The notes beneath the pieces were generated by a model that had not been told where the DNA came from, did no database searches, and saw only the letters and a list, made by a program, of their open reading frames with translations. A stretch of 64,000 nucleotides of DNA from Sphingobacterium wenxiniae (GTDB taxonomy: Bacteria; Bacteroidota; Bacteroidia; Sphingobacteriales; Sphingobacteriaceae): assembly GCF_900116225.1 (NCBI RefSeq), contig NZ_FOZZ01000002.1:124001-188000 (forward strand), written 5' to 3'. Below are positions 52,779 to 61,963 of the stretch, piece by piece. Numbering within the stretch: position 1 is the first letter of the stretch; every line of letters starts with the position of its first letter. A program made the position numbers and the translations under genes.

Positions 52779-54649
52779 TATTTTTTCAACCAATTATATC
52801 TTACTCCCATACTAAACCATCTTCCCGGCATAGGAATGGCAGCACTTTCGATATAGGTAACATCGAAGATGTTCTGCACATCAGCGTAAATATTTATGTC
52901 TGAAAAAGCATAACTCAAACGTATATCGGTCAAGAAATACGCTTTCCGAGACATCCGTTGATTCCAGCGATTAGCTACAGAAATGCGCCAGGTATCTTGG
53001 CTTGCGGATAACAATAGCTTGGCTTGGTGCTTTAAACTACGCAGGTTGTATTTAGAATCTACGCCTTCCGGTGTTTTGATACTTGGGTCTAAATAATTAT
53101 AGCCTAAGTTGATATGATATGTCGTGTGGTTTTCTGTGAAATGATAGTTTATATTCGTGTTGATTCCGTTGACCAGATTCTGCCCAAGATTAAAAGGTTG
53201 GTACGGTTCATCGGCATTGTCCCTTACGTAATCAATGAAATTATCGATAGTACGGTGGAAATAACCCGCATGAGCGGTCAGGTTTTGACGCTGAAATTTA
53301 ATTGCACCCTCCAATTGCCAAGCTTCCTCCGGACGTAAATCTGGATTGCCAATATTGCCTGGACGCTGGTTGATATATAAGTCGGTAAAGGAAGGTATGC
53401 GCTGACTGGAACCGGCATTGAACACGACTTTCCAGTTGGGATGCAGCGCATAGCCCATATCGACTCCCGGATAGAGTTGCCAACCGTATTGACTGTTGTA
53501 ATTTAAATAAGCGCCTGCATTCAAGGTCAATCTTCTGATGCTTTCTGTGCGAAACTCCGCATAAGCACCATGATTGTTGCGCTCATGGTCACCTAAATTT
53601 GAACTATTGATACGCTCCAGTCGGGATTCCCAACCCAGTCCAAAATCTCCAAACCCCGTTTGATAACGGCTGTTCAGCTCCATAGATAAAGCATTGTTGT
53701 AGTGCAGGCTGCGCGCACGAGACAGATCGTGTTTGAAATAGCGGTAGTCATCCTCATTATAACGATTGCTTAGGCGGGGAGTGATGGATAGCTTATCGCT
53801 AAGCTGATGGGTAGAGCTGATGCTGGCAAATACGGTTTCCACAATCTCTTCTGATTCCTTATCTCCAGGAGCTGCGTAAAAGCCATTGGCACCGAATCTA
53901 TTGTGCATATAGCTTCCTAACCATTCAATTTTATTATCGCTATTGATATCCCATTGACCCTGGTAATGGAGTTTGTCATTTTCCGAAGCCGTATTATAAC
54001 GTTGTCCGTTGGATTGCTCTTTGTTGTAATAAAATTGATGCTGATGTTTCTCCTGAAATAAGGTCGCTCCGATTTGTGCTCCAGCATGGTAATATATACC
54101 ATCTTTTTCCTCCTCCTCACGGTCTTTGAAAGAAGATCCACCGTAAAGATGTGCATGTATGCTGCTTTGTTTAGCCGTTTTTGTGATGATATTAATTGCA
54201 CCCGTAAGTGCATTCATGCCGTATATGCGCGCAGCCGCTCCACGCAATACCTCAATTCTTTCGATCGCCTCTAAAGGGATAGGCAAGTTGAGGTTATGGT
54301 GCGCTGTCTGGGGGTCTGCAACTTTGACACCGTTGACAAGCAATAAGGTCTGTTCAAAGCTTCCGCCGTCGATGCTCATATCGGCTTGTGAGCCAAAAGG
54401 TCCGCGTTGTCGTATATCTACACCATTTAAGAATGTCAAGGCTTCGTTTAAGGTTTTAATCGGTAGGCGTCGAATATCTTCGGCTGTCAGGATCTCTACG
54501 TTGCGGTTGTCCTTGCTGAATGGAATTTGTAAACGATTAGCATGCACCATCACTTCCGGTATACTATCCTTTCTCATATCTTGTCCTATACCTGATAGTG
54601 GTAACAGGACTGTGGCTAATAAGATTTGTCTGCTGTTTTTTAATTTCAT
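52778..54649 (-). CDS. TonB-dependent outer-membrane receptor
   Basis: 623-residue importer with a signal peptide (1-23). The plug has NVEILTAEDIRRLPIKTLNEAL, RGPFGSQADMSIDGGSFEQTLLLVNGVKVADPQT and IERIEVLRGAAARIYGMNALTGAINIITK. The barrel ends with GMNNIFDVTY-like sequence (VQNIFDVTYIESAAIPMPGRW) and a final aromatic strand. Size and plug resemble BtuB/FecA-like receptors. There is no SusD partner and, with only 52 bp to the divergent MocR gene, no room for a cobalamin riboswitch. The substrate is unknown; metal chelate is the usual guess. Confidence 0.92.
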   Translation of the reverse strand: MKLKNSRQILLATVLLPLSGIGQDMRKDSIPEVMVHANRLQIPFSKDNRNVEILTAEDIRRLPIKTLNEALTFLNGVDIRQRGPFGSQADMSIDGGSFEQTLLLVNGVKVADPQTAHHNLNLPIPLEAIERIEVLRGAAARIYGMNALTGAINIITKTAKQSSIHAHLYGGSSFKDREEEEKDGIYYHAGAQIGATLFQEKHQHQFYYNKEQSNGQRYNTASENDKLHYQGQWDINSDNKIEWLGSYMHNRFGANGFYAAPGDKESEEIVETVFASISSTHQLSDKLSITPRLSNRYNEDDYRYFKHDLSRARSLHYNNALSMELNSRYQTGFGDFGLGWESRLERINSSNLGDHERNNHGAYAEFRTESIRRLTLNAGAYLNYNSQYGWQLYPGVDMGYALHPNWKVVFNAGSSQRIPSFTDLYINQRPGNIGNPDLRPEEAWQLEGAIKFQRQNLTAHAGYFHRTIDNFIDYVRDNADEPYQPFNLGQNLVNGINTNINYHFTENHTTYHINLGYNYLDPSIKTPEGVDSKYNLRSLKHQAKLLLSASQDTWRISVANRWNQRMSRKAYFLTDIRLSYAFSDINIYADVQNIFDVTYIESAAIPMPGRWFSMGVRYNWLKK

Positions 54650-54701
54650 GGCGCAAAAGTGCTATCTTTCCGGATTATTTGATGGTTCCGATTTTAATAT
54701 A

Positions 54702-56183
54702 ATGAGTAGTCCGGTTTTGGATTTGTTTTCTGGATTTGTGCAGATTGATAGACAATCTGTTCAGCCGATTTATTTACAGGTGGCGCAGCAGGTCATTAAT
54801 GCCGTGCAACGTGGATACCTGATGGTGGGTACAAAACTACCGGGAAGCCGCGCTTTATCGGAACGATTACATGTGCACCGTAAAACGGTTATTGCTATAT
54901 ACAATGAACTGGAAGCACAAGGCTGGGTGGAGGTTCGACCAAATAAGGGAACATTTATTATTCACCAACAACAGCTGCTGAAGTTGGAAAAACCATATGC
55001 CAAGTTGGTGTCTTTAGCGCAATATCCATCGCAGACGGGATATGATTTTCGGAAGTCTACGGTACTTGATTCTCCTTTTGAATCTACCAAAAGTGATTTC
55101 TATTTTAGTGATGGCACACCGGATATCCGCTTAACCCAGTTGCAAAATCTTTCACGGCTGTATACAGCTTCTTTGAAACGAAAAACCACCCTTAAACGTA
55201 TGACACAGCTCCATCAGGATGGCAGTGCTTATTTCAAAGAGCAGTTGAGCAATTACCTGAACTTTTCCAGAGGGTTACATATTTCGAAAAGTAATGTATT
55301 GATTACCCGAAGTGTGGAGATGAGTTTATATATCATTTCCCGTATTCTGATTACACAGGGTGACAAGGTATTGGTAGGGGAACTTAGCTTATTCTCGGCT
55401 AATATGGTTTTTCAACGATTGGGTGCGAAGGTGCTTACTGTTCCGGTTGATGAACAAGGACTAAATGTGGAGTATATAGCGGAAAACTTTCGCACGGGCG
55501 AATTACGTATGGTGTATATTACGCCACGGCACCATTACCCAACGACAGTCACGCTATCTGCACAAAGAAGGATCGCTTTACTGCAGCTGGCTCGGGAATA
55601 TGGTTTTGTCATTGTGGAGGATGATTATGATGGTGACTTTCTATACGAACAATCGACCGTAATGCCCTTGGCAAGTGCTGATGTGGATGGCATGGTGGTC
55701 TACGTAGGATCTTTTGGCAAGTCATTGGCTCCGACATTCCGAACAGGGTTTGTTGTTGCACCAGACAACTTGATGGTGGAAATGCGCAAATATCTGGGGA
55801 TTATAGATAGGCAAGGTGATGTGATTATGGAGCATGCCTTAGGCGAAATGATCGAAGAAGGAGAAATCCATCGGCATCTGAAAAAATCGTTGAAAGTTTA
55901 CCGCGAGCGTCGGGATTATTTCTGTGATATTTTGGAGACAGAGTTTAAAGATATTGTGTCTTTCCAACGACCTACTGGAGGCTTAGCTGTCTGGACAATC
56001 TGGAATAATAATATCTCCCTTTTTAAATTGGCAAATAACTGTGTGCCAAAGGGGCTGTTTATTCCCCAAAATTTGTTGTATCAAAATAAGAAATTAGCAG
56101 CAATGCGTCTGGGCTTTGGTCACTTGAACAAAAGTGAAATAGAGGAGTCTTTGACTGTTTTGAAAAACGCTGTGTTTCTATAG
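54702..56183 (+). CDS. MocR-type regulator (GntR HTH plus class I aminotransferase domain)
   Basis: 493 residues. I start it at the ATG at 54702 (MSSPVLDLFSGFVQIDRQ); the frame is open much further upstream but overlaps the TonB gene on the other strand. Residues ~15-85 are a GntR winged helix (PIYLQVAQQVINAVQRGYL, LPGSRALSERLHVHRKTVIAIYNELEAQGW). The rest is an aminotransferase fold with the PLP lysine in VGSFGKSLAPTFRTGF and the Asp region IVEDDYDGDF. Relatives such as PdxR control pyridoxal or amino-acid genes. Being divergent from the TonB receptor at 52 bp, it may control it. A 7/8 -7 box TATCTTTC lies at 54663-54670. Confidence 0.9.
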   Translation: MSSPVLDLFSGFVQIDRQSVQPIYLQVAQQVINAVQRGYLMVGTKLPGSRALSERLHVHRKTVIAIYNELEAQGWVEVRPNKGTFIIHQQQLLKLEKPYAKLVSLAQYPSQTGYDFRKSTVLDSPFESTKSDFYFSDGTPDIRLTQLQNLSRLYTASLKRKTTLKRMTQLHQDGSAYFKEQLSNYLNFSRGLHISKSNVLITRSVEMSLYIISRILITQGDKVLVGELSLFSANMVFQRLGAKVLTVPVDEQGLNVEYIAENFRTGELRMVYITPRHHYPTTVTLSAQRRIALLQLAREYGFVIVEDDYDGDFLYEQSTVMPLASADVDGMVVYVGSFGKSLAPTFRTGFVVAPDNLMVEMRKYLGIIDRQGDVIMEHALGEMIEEGEIHRHLKKSLKVYRERRDYFCDILETEFKDIVSFQRPTGGLAVWTIWNNNISLFKLANNCVPKGLFIPQNLLYQNKKLAAMRLGFGHLNKSEIEESLTVLKNAVFL

Positions 56184-56190
56184 TTCACCA

Positions 56191-56377
56191 TGGGGTGTCT
56201 AAAAAAGTTCTCCAAACTTAAAAACGCGTTCCCGAAAGCATTCGGGACGAGAAGCGCAGCGACGACCGCGAAGCAGCTCCGAAGGAAACCAATCTGCGTT
56301 TTTAACATCATTCCCGCCTCAGGCGGGGCTTCGTTGCCTCGCAATGACGATGATGTTGAGCTTTTTAGGCACCCTCA
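56191..56377. repeat. Palindromic element, family 1, copy D (diverged, mosaic)
   Basis: Ends TGGGGTGTCTAAAAAAG (56191-56207) and CTTTTTAGGCACCCTCA (56361-56377) are imperfect inverted repeats like the GTGTCC ends of copies A and C. CCAATCTGCG and CCTCGCAATGACG remain of the core. Two extra hairpins are built in: CCCGAAAGCATTCGGG near 56231 and CCCGCCTCAGGCGGG near 56313. It lies between convergent genes. Confidence 0.8.
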
Positions 56378-56399
56378 TGATGAGGTACGAAGAGAAAAA

Positions 56400-57341
56400 C
56401 TAATGCCATTCTTCCCGACCGATAATTCTTTTATTCTGTATATCGGGAATATCCTCTGTTTCCAATGGTCTATATTTCATGTTGAGCTTTGGCTGTCCGG
56501 CATCTACCCAAGCTGAAAACCAATATGAACCTATCCGCTGAATGGATTTTCGCATTCGTGCTTCTACCATACCTTCCATTTTGTCATGATAAGCTTTGGC
56601 ATAATCGTCGGAATAGGTCAGCACCAGTACATTCTTACGATTGATGTAGCTTTTTTGCTGGTGTTTCGGAAAGCTGTTGGATAATTCTTTCTCTATTTGC
56701 AAGACATTATCTACTAAGGCATTGCTTTCTTTAATAATATCCCAGGCCAATTGCAAAGGGTCTTCTATATATTCAGCTTTACCAACGAATAAATTGTACT
56801 TGCCCGCAAACATCTCGGGCAATCGGCTTTCCCAAAAAGCATGTATACCTATTTGTTCGCTGAACTGCCCATTGTAGTTTTTGGTCGTGTGCAGTGGCAC
56901 ATGTGCATCGGCGATATAATGTCCTAAATCTGCGGAGTACCGAACGATACGTGTGACGTCTCCATCGGCAAAGGCCGTTACCAGGTTTTGGTACGAGCGG
57001 TATATCTGCCATGGTACGATTCCCTGTGCACGTAAACGTCGTTCTTCATATTTGGCGACCGCTTTACTCCAGTGTATTGGAATGGAATCTATCGATTCTT
57101 CCTCGTAGTCATCGATGTCAATAAAATGTCGGGGAGATTCTAAGGTATCAATATAGCAACGTCTATCTGCATCTACAGCTTTTTCGGTAATAGTCTGGAC
57201 ATGTTTTTTGTAGAATTGAGCCAATTGGGTAGGTAAAGTAAAAACAGCCGATTGATTGATAAGCTTATGCGCATAAAATCCCCAAGAGCAGCAGAGCAAT
57301 ATAATAAACATACCTAGGAAGTAGATGATTTTACTTTTCAT
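56400..57341 (-). CDS. Zinc-dependent phospholipase C / S1-P1 nuclease-like protein
   Basis: 313 residues with a signal peptide (1-22) after which the mature protein starts near WGFYAHKLIN. The Trp and His at the start are zinc ligands in this fold. HYIADAHVPLHTTKNYNGQ and GIHAFWESRLPE match the HxxxD...P.H...N pattern of the family. It hydrolyses phosphate ester bonds (nucleic acid or phospholipid); which one cannot be told. Bacteroidota homologues are exported. No promoter is obvious. Confidence 0.86.
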   Translation of the reverse strand: MKSKIIYFLGMFIILLCCSWGFYAHKLINQSAVFTLPTQLAQFYKKHVQTITEKAVDADRRCYIDTLESPRHFIDIDDYEEESIDSIPIHWSKAVAKYEERRLRAQGIVPWQIYRSYQNLVTAFADGDVTRIVRYSADLGHYIADAHVPLHTTKNYNGQFSEQIGIHAFWESRLPEMFAGKYNLFVGKAEYIEDPLQLAWDIIKESNALVDNVLQIEKELSNSFPKHQQKSYINRKNVLVLTYSDDYAKAYHDKMEGMVEARMRKSIQRIGSYWFSAWVDAGQPKLNMKYRPLETEDIPDIQNKRIIGREEWH

Positions 57342-57707
57342 TGGATGTTCATGATGGTTTACTCTATAAAAATAAGTAATCTCTTTTGTTTGTGGGGTAT
57401 AAACGCCGAAGTTTCTTAGATCGGGGGTGTTTTGTTTTGTCGTTTTTCCTTTCCTTAGCCTTTTGAGGAGGAGTAAGGACTTTTTAATATTTAGTAGTCT
57501 AAGACTACCTTTTTATTCATCATCCTTAGATCGCTTCGCTAACTCTAAGGATAGGTATGATATATTGCCGAAAGAAAACCTCCATTTCACCTCAACACGA
57601 CTCTCCTTAAGAACAATTTTTGATCCGTTTACCTTGCGAAGTTTCTAAAACTTCTGTAATATTCGCTATAAAATTAGTACTTTGGTCACGCAAAAAAATA
57701 GTGCTGT
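57342..57707. other. 366-bp gene-free divergent gap with small palindromes
   Basis: Between the S1/P1-like and glycosyltransferase genes. ATCCTTAGA / TCTAAGGAT form a hairpin (about 57521-57553) with TCGCTTCGC in the loop. GTAGTCTAAGACTAC (about 57497-57511) is a near-perfect 15-nt palindrome. GAAGTTT...AAACTTC lies around 57638-57656. AGGTGAAAT on the minus strand near 57592 resembles the repeat unit at 36749/47981, but its partner is poor. No small gene is convincing. Confidence 0.45.
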
Positions 57708-58697
57708 ATGAGGATATTGTACGCTGTACAGGGTACAGGTAATGGGCATTTATGCCGGGCCATGGATATTATTCCTGTCTTGCAGGAATTGGCTGAGGTA
57801 GATGTGTTGGTCAGTGGCATTCAAGCTGATATTCCACTTCCTTTCGAGGTAAAATACCGTTTGCATGGTTTGAGTTTTATTTTTGGAAAATCGGGTGGAG
57901 TAGACTTATGGCGAACGTTTATGAGTTCCACGGTGCGTAAGTTTATACAGGAAATCAATAGTTTGCCAGTCGAAAATTATGATTTGATTATCAATGATTT
58001 TGAGCCTATTTCAGCATGGGCTTGCCAAACAAAGGAGATTGCTTGTATAGGACTGAGCCATCAGATTGGTGCGCTGGATGCTTCCAGTCCGAAACCGGAT
58101 GAAACTGATATGTTGGGCAAATTTATCATGAAAAATTATGCACCGGCCAGTATCTCATACGGCTTCCATTTCAAATCTTATAACGACAACATCTTTACCC
58201 CGGTCATTCGGCAGTCTATTCGGGAACTGGAACCGGAGGATAAGGGACATTACACGGTGTATTTGCCTTCGTATGATGATGCCCATCTGCTCAAAAATCT
58301 GTCGAAATTTCCGGATATACAATGGGATGTCTATTCCAAGCATAATAAAAAGCCCTTCACACTGAAGAATGTGTCCATTAATCCCATTCAGAGTGATACC
58401 TTTATTCGTAGCATGGCAACCTCAGCAGGAGTGCTTTGCGGAGCAGGGTTTGAGACGCCGGCAGAAGCATTGTATTTAGGGAAGAAGTTATTGGTCATCC
58501 CGATGAAGAACCAGTATGAGCAACACCTCAATGCGGCTGCATTGGAATTGATGGGTGTTCCAGTTATCCACAGCCTGAAGAAAAAATACGACTACGCTAT
58601 CGAATCGTGGTTAAATAGCAAAAACAAGGTAAAGGTGGATTATCCGGATGTTACAAAAGATATTATAACTAAAATCGTAGAAAAACACAGTTCATGA
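57708..58697 (+). CDS. Glycosyltransferase family protein (GT28/MurG-like fold)
   Basis: 329 residues of GT-B style. The N-domain begins MRILYAVQGTGNGHLCRAMDIIPVLQEL, with the GxGNGH loop of the family. The C-domain has SAGVLCGAGFETPAEALYLGKKLLVIPMKNQYEQHLNAAALE, the sugar-nucleotide binding region of MurG-like enzymes. No membrane segment is seen. Similar proteins are annotated only as glycosyltransferase family proteins; donor and acceptor are unknown. The last bases overlap the start of the FKBP gene by 4 bp (ATGA). Confidence 0.87.
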   Translation: MRILYAVQGTGNGHLCRAMDIIPVLQELAEVDVLVSGIQADIPLPFEVKYRLHGLSFIFGKSGGVDLWRTFMSSTVRKFIQEINSLPVENYDLIINDFEPISAWACQTKEIACIGLSHQIGALDASSPKPDETDMLGKFIMKNYAPASISYGFHFKSYNDNIFTPVIRQSIRELEPEDKGHYTVYLPSYDDAHLLKNLSKFPDIQWDVYSKHNKKPFTLKNVSINPIQSDTFIRSMATSAGVLCGAGFETPAEALYLGKKLLVIPMKNQYEQHLNAAALELMGVPVIHSLKKKYDYAIESWLNSKNKVKVDYPDVTKDIITKIVEKHSS

Positions 58698-59428
58698 AGA
58701 ATATAAAATGGATAGCAGGGTTTGGTCTGTTGCTTTTTGCACAGCAAGGAACGTTAAATGCCCAGGAATTAAAAAATAATCAAGACACGGTATCTTATGC
58801 TTTAGGTATCGACGTGGGCAAATCCCTGTCAAGCTCGGGCATAGCAATCGAAAGTAGCAGTTTTTTGAAAGGATTGGAAGCAAGCTTAAAGGGTGGAGAA
58901 AGCCTTTTGGGTGAAGAGGAGCGTATGCGTATTCTTCGCGATGCGTTTAATTCGGCTGCTGAACAGCGGACAGCAAAGTTGAAGAGTGAAGAAACGACTT
59001 TTTTTGAGAAGATAAAACAAAATCCGAATATCAAGCATTTCCAAGGCGGCTTGTATTATGAAGTTATTCGGGAAGGAACGGGTGAGAAACCGACAGCGAA
59101 CGATGAGGTGGACGTGCATTACCTCGGTACCTTGGCTAACGGAAAGGAGTTTGATAGTTCTTACAAAAGAGGTCAGTCTACGCAGTTAGACTTGAATCGA
59201 GTGATCAAAGGTTGGCAGATGGGTATTCCGTTGATGTCGGTGGGATCGAAATATAAGTTTTATATCCCCTCGGAGTTGGGATATGGCGAACGCGGTGCCG
59301 GAGCGAATATTCCGCCATATAGTGCGTTGGTATTTGAAATTGAATTGTTGGGGGTTAATAAGACCGGAGGTGAGACCAGTGGTAATATGCCCGCAGACGA
59401 ACCTATTAAGATGCAAAAAATTCAATAA
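58694..59428 (+). CDS. Exported FKBP-type peptidyl-prolyl isomerase
   Basis: 244 residues with a signal peptide ending near LNAQ (about residue 24). An FKBP_N dimerisation domain (QDTVSYALGIDVGKSLSSSGI...LRDAFNSAAEQRTAKLK in pieces) is followed by an FKBP_C domain: VDVHYLGTLANGKEFDSSY, VIKGWQMGIPLMSVGSKYKFYIPSELGYGERGAG and PPYSALVFEIELLGV. This is the FkpA/Mip arrangement. It speeds proline isomerisation of envelope proteins. It is translationally coupled to the glycosyltransferase gene. Confidence 0.95.
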   Translation: MKNIKWIAGFGLLLFAQQGTLNAQELKNNQDTVSYALGIDVGKSLSSSGIAIESSSFLKGLEASLKGGESLLGEEERMRILRDAFNSAAEQRTAKLKSEETTFFEKIKQNPNIKHFQGGLYYEVIREGTGEKPTANDEVDVHYLGTLANGKEFDSSYKRGQSTQLDLNRVIKGWQMGIPLMSVGSKYKFYIPSELGYGERGAGANIPPYSALVFEIELLGVNKTGGETSGNMPADEPIKMQKIQ

Positions 59429-59450
59429 GGAAGAATTCTGGATTTAATAT

Positions 59451-60368
59451 ATGCAGATGAGCTTGACATATAATACATTAGGAAAATCGGAATTAAAGGT
59501 TTCACAAGTGAGTCTAGGTACAATGTCGTTGAAAGGTGGCATAACCAAGCTCAATGTGGATATTATCCATCAAGCGCATGCAATAGGCATCAATTATTTT
59601 GATACAGCCGATTTATATGAACGCGGTGTCAACGAAAGTATGGTCGGACAGGCACTAGCTGCAGTACGTAAAGATGTTGTGCTAGCCACAAAGGTTGGCA
59701 ACCAATGGCGTTCAGATGGTAGTACATGGGATTGGAGAGCTTCGAGGCCCTATATTATCAAAACGGTAGAAAGCTCTCTTTCTCGTCTGCAAACGGATTA
59801 TATCGACTTGTATCAATTGCATGGTGGTACTATCGATGATCCTATCGATGAAATTATCGATGCTTTTGAACAGTTAGTAAAAGAAGGAAAAATACGCTAT
59901 TACGGCATTTCTTCCATCCGTCCGAATGTGATTCAAGCGTATGCCGAACGATCAAACATCAGCAGCGTGATGATGCAATATAGCTTATTGGACAGAAGAA
60001 CTGAAATGGTTTTTCCTTTGTTGCAAGAAAAAGAGATTTCAGTAATAGCCCGAGGGGCTCTGACACAAGGATTGTTATTGGATAAACCTGCAGACAAATA
60101 TTTGCAGTTCACCTCCAGTGAGGTTCTCCATGCCAAGAAGGCCGTAGAAAAGACAGCCTTGTCTTTAGGACTTAGTAAAAGCAGTGTGCTGCTGGCTTAT
60201 GTGCTGGATAGTGGGGTAGTGGCTTCTGCCGTTGCCGGTATACGGACATTGTCACAGCTTAAAGAAATACAAGAGGCGGTAAAACAGTTGAAACAGCTTC
60301 CCGAAACAGAAAAAGAAAGTTTGGAAAAAAGTATCCGTCAGATAAGCTATACCGAACATTTGGTTTAA
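59451..60368 (+). CDS. Aldo/keto reductase
   Basis: 305 residues, (beta/alpha)8 NADPH oxidoreductase. Catalytic residues D51, Y56 (FDTADLYERG), K81 (LATKVGNQW) and H124 (DLYQLHGG) are all present. It ends with SAVAGIRTLSQLKEI. It is 22 bp after the FKBP gene and may share its transcript. It is a different subgroup from the enzyme at 13571. The first codon could be M1 or M3. Substrate unknown. Confidence 0.9.
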   Translation: MQMSLTYNTLGKSELKVSQVSLGTMSLKGGITKLNVDIIHQAHAIGINYFDTADLYERGVNESMVGQALAAVRKDVVLATKVGNQWRSDGSTWDWRASRPYIIKTVESSLSRLQTDYIDLYQLHGGTIDDPIDEIIDAFEQLVKEGKIRYYGISSIRPNVIQAYAERSNISSVMMQYSLLDRRTEMVFPLLQEKEISVIARGALTQGLLLDKPADKYLQFTSSEVLHAKKAVEKTALSLGLSKSSVLLAYVLDSGVVASAVAGIRTLSQLKEIQEAVKQLKQLPETEKESLEKSIRQISYTEHLV

Positions 60369-60379
60369 GTGCCCAATTC

Positions 60380-61114
60380 CTAGGATTTAACTTTCATCCC
60401 CATCAAATCCCGTATGGCAACAGAAGCAATTGCTCCGCCGAATGCAGCAGGTAAATAGGACATAGTACCATACGCTGATTTCTTGAAGTTACTGCCATCT
60501 GTATAGAGCAAGGAGTTCTTGTCTGGAAGTTCAGTTGAGAAAGCAACTTTAACCCCTTGACGGATGCCGTGTTTTCGTAATTTCTTACGTATATGTTGCG
60601 CCAGTTTACAGTTATAGGATTTGCTGATATCAGCAATCTGTATTTTCGTTGGATCAACTTTACCACCAGCACCCATTGAACTGACGAAAGGAATCTTAGC
60701 ATCTATGGCCAGTCGGATAAAAAATAATTTTGGTGTGATACTATCAATGGCTTCTACGCAATAATCAGGTTGCAGCTCCAATAAGGAAGGGATCTTTTCC
60801 GGTATAATGAAATCTTGAATAACATTGAGTTCCAACTCGGGATTGATTGCTAAAAGACGTTCTTTCATGATTTGTGCTTTAGCTACGCCATGGTTGGTTG
60901 CCAAGGCAGGCAATTGCCTGTTGCGGTTGGTTGGGTCGACGGTATCACCATCGATAATGGTCATCTTTCCAACCCCGGCACGACAGATAAATTCAGCGGC
61001 ATAAGAGCCTACACCCCCTAAACCCAATATCATCACATGCGAGTTAACCAATTTTTCCAAGGCCTCGCGACCGGTTAATGCTTCTGTTCTCGATAACCAA
61101 GATAAATCTTTCAT
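60380..61114 (-). CDS. tcdA: tRNA threonylcarbamoyladenosine dehydratase (TcdA/CsdL)
   Basis: ThiF/E1-like enzyme that cyclises t6A37 of tRNA using ATP. It has 244 residues with the nucleotide-binding loop ILGLGGVGSYAAEFICRAGV and TIIDGDTVDPTNRNRQ. YCVEAIDSITPKLFFI and the C-terminal GTMSYLPAAFGGAIAS match TcdA. It shares a 4-bp overlap with the upstream TatD-like gene. CsdA/CsdE partners are not nearby. Confidence 0.93.
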   Translation of the reverse strand: MKDLSWLSRTEALTGREALEKLVNSHVMILGLGGVGSYAAEFICRAGVGKMTIIDGDTVDPTNRNRQLPALATNHGVAKAQIMKERLLAINPELELNVIQDFIIPEKIPSLLELQPDYCVEAIDSITPKLFFIRLAIDAKIPFVSSMGAGGKVDPTKIQIADISKSYNCKLAQHIRKKLRKHGIRQGVKVAFSTELPDKNSLLYTDGSNFKKSAYGTMSYLPAAFGGAIASVAIRDLMGMKVKS

Positions 61115-61776
61115 TCTTCCTTTAGCGGATAATTAAATACATGTATAAAATTCTGATAAAGTTGTTCTTTCAACAGAGGAAGCTCTGTTTTTCGAACGCG
61201 GCAAAAATACATATAAATATCTACTATATTGATAGATTTATCATCTGTTTCCAAGAAAATTTTGTTCCAGGGGAAGTCGATGATAAGATCGTCTTTTTGC
61301 CCTTTCAAGAGGGCAGAACCTAAACTGATATAATAACCTTGTCGATAGATCTGATAGGCAAGGGCTATGTTTTTGTCAAAACCATGAAAGATAACCGGAA
61401 CTTGTACACGCTCTTCCTGAAGTATGCGAAAACACTCTTGATATGCGCGGACACAATGAATAATTAATGGCTTTTTCAGTTGGTTTGCCACCTTAATCTG
61501 TATACGGAAGATCTCTTTCTGGAGGGAAAAGTCGCTATCTGTAAGTTTGTCTAAACCACATTCTCCGATTGCCCATACATTGCTGCGTTTAGCATAGGTG
61601 TAAAGAATATCCTCTTGTTCCTTATAATTGAAATGAATATACCAAGGGTGTATACCTAATGAACAAGGTTGCGGAATAAGATAATCCTTGGCGATAATAA
61701 TATTCGGTAATGAAAACACCTCAGTTGTATTCTCCTGATAACTATGGGTATGGATATTGATGTAAGGCGTTGACAT
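61111..61776 (-). CDS. TatD family hydrolase
   Basis: Metal-dependent hydrolase or 3'-5' nuclease of the TIM-barrel type, 221 residues from the ATG at 61776 (MSTPYINIHTHSY). Metal motifs: HTH at the N-terminus, AIGECGLDKL (Glu), LIIHCVRA and IFHGFD (His), LETDDKS (Asp). At ~220 residues it is shorter than the usual 260, as in Bacteroidota TatD-like proteins. It overlaps tcdA by 4 bp. Confidence 0.88.
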   Translation of the reverse strand: MSTPYINIHTHSYQENTTEVFSLPNIIIAKDYLIPQPCSLGIHPWYIHFNYKEQEDILYTYAKRSNVWAIGECGLDKLTDSDFSLQKEIFRIQIKVANQLKKPLIIHCVRAYQECFRILQEERVQVPVIFHGFDKNIALAYQIYRQGYYISLGSALLKGQKDDLIIDFPWNKIFLETDDKSINIVDIYMYFCRVRKTELPLLKEQLYQNFIHVFNYPLKEE

Positions 61777-61792
61777 ACACAAACCTAAATAA

Positions 61793-61896
61793 TTTCATTT
61801 TTATATGCAATTTGATTGTGCATCATATAAAATGAAGTTCTCGGCCCTAAAGAGCTGTTTTGTAGAGGAGATAGAATGTAATTTTTTGCAAAAGTA
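61793..61896 (-). promoter_or_regulatory. Promoter and leader hairpin of the tatD-tcdA operon
   Basis: TACTTTTG on the minus strand (61896-61889) is an exact -7 box without a clear -33. The leader of about 106 nt contains an imperfect hairpin: TTCATTTTTATATGCA (61793) against TGCATCATATAAAATGAA (to 61833), which ends about 17 nt before the TatD start and could affect translation. Confidence 0.5.
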
Positions 61897-61963
61897 CGGA
61901 GCAGGAACATTACTTAATTGGGGTATTTTCAATATCTTGTAACTATTTATTTCATATTCCAAT

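Noticed and set aside
54159..54701. A 181-codon N-terminal extension of the MocR-type regulator
   Set aside because: The frame is open but lies antisense to the TonB receptor, is not family-like, and the GntR domain begins right after the ATG at 54702.
52778..54701. BtuB-like receptor as a cobalamin transporter under a B12 riboswitch
   Set aside because: Only 52 bp separate it from the divergent gene, too short for the riboswitch, and no B12 genes are nearby.
57564..57592. Third site for the 21-bp-spaced direct repeats
   Set aside because: AGGTGAAAT is present on the minus strand, but the only partner, CGGCAATA, is poor and offset by 22 bp.
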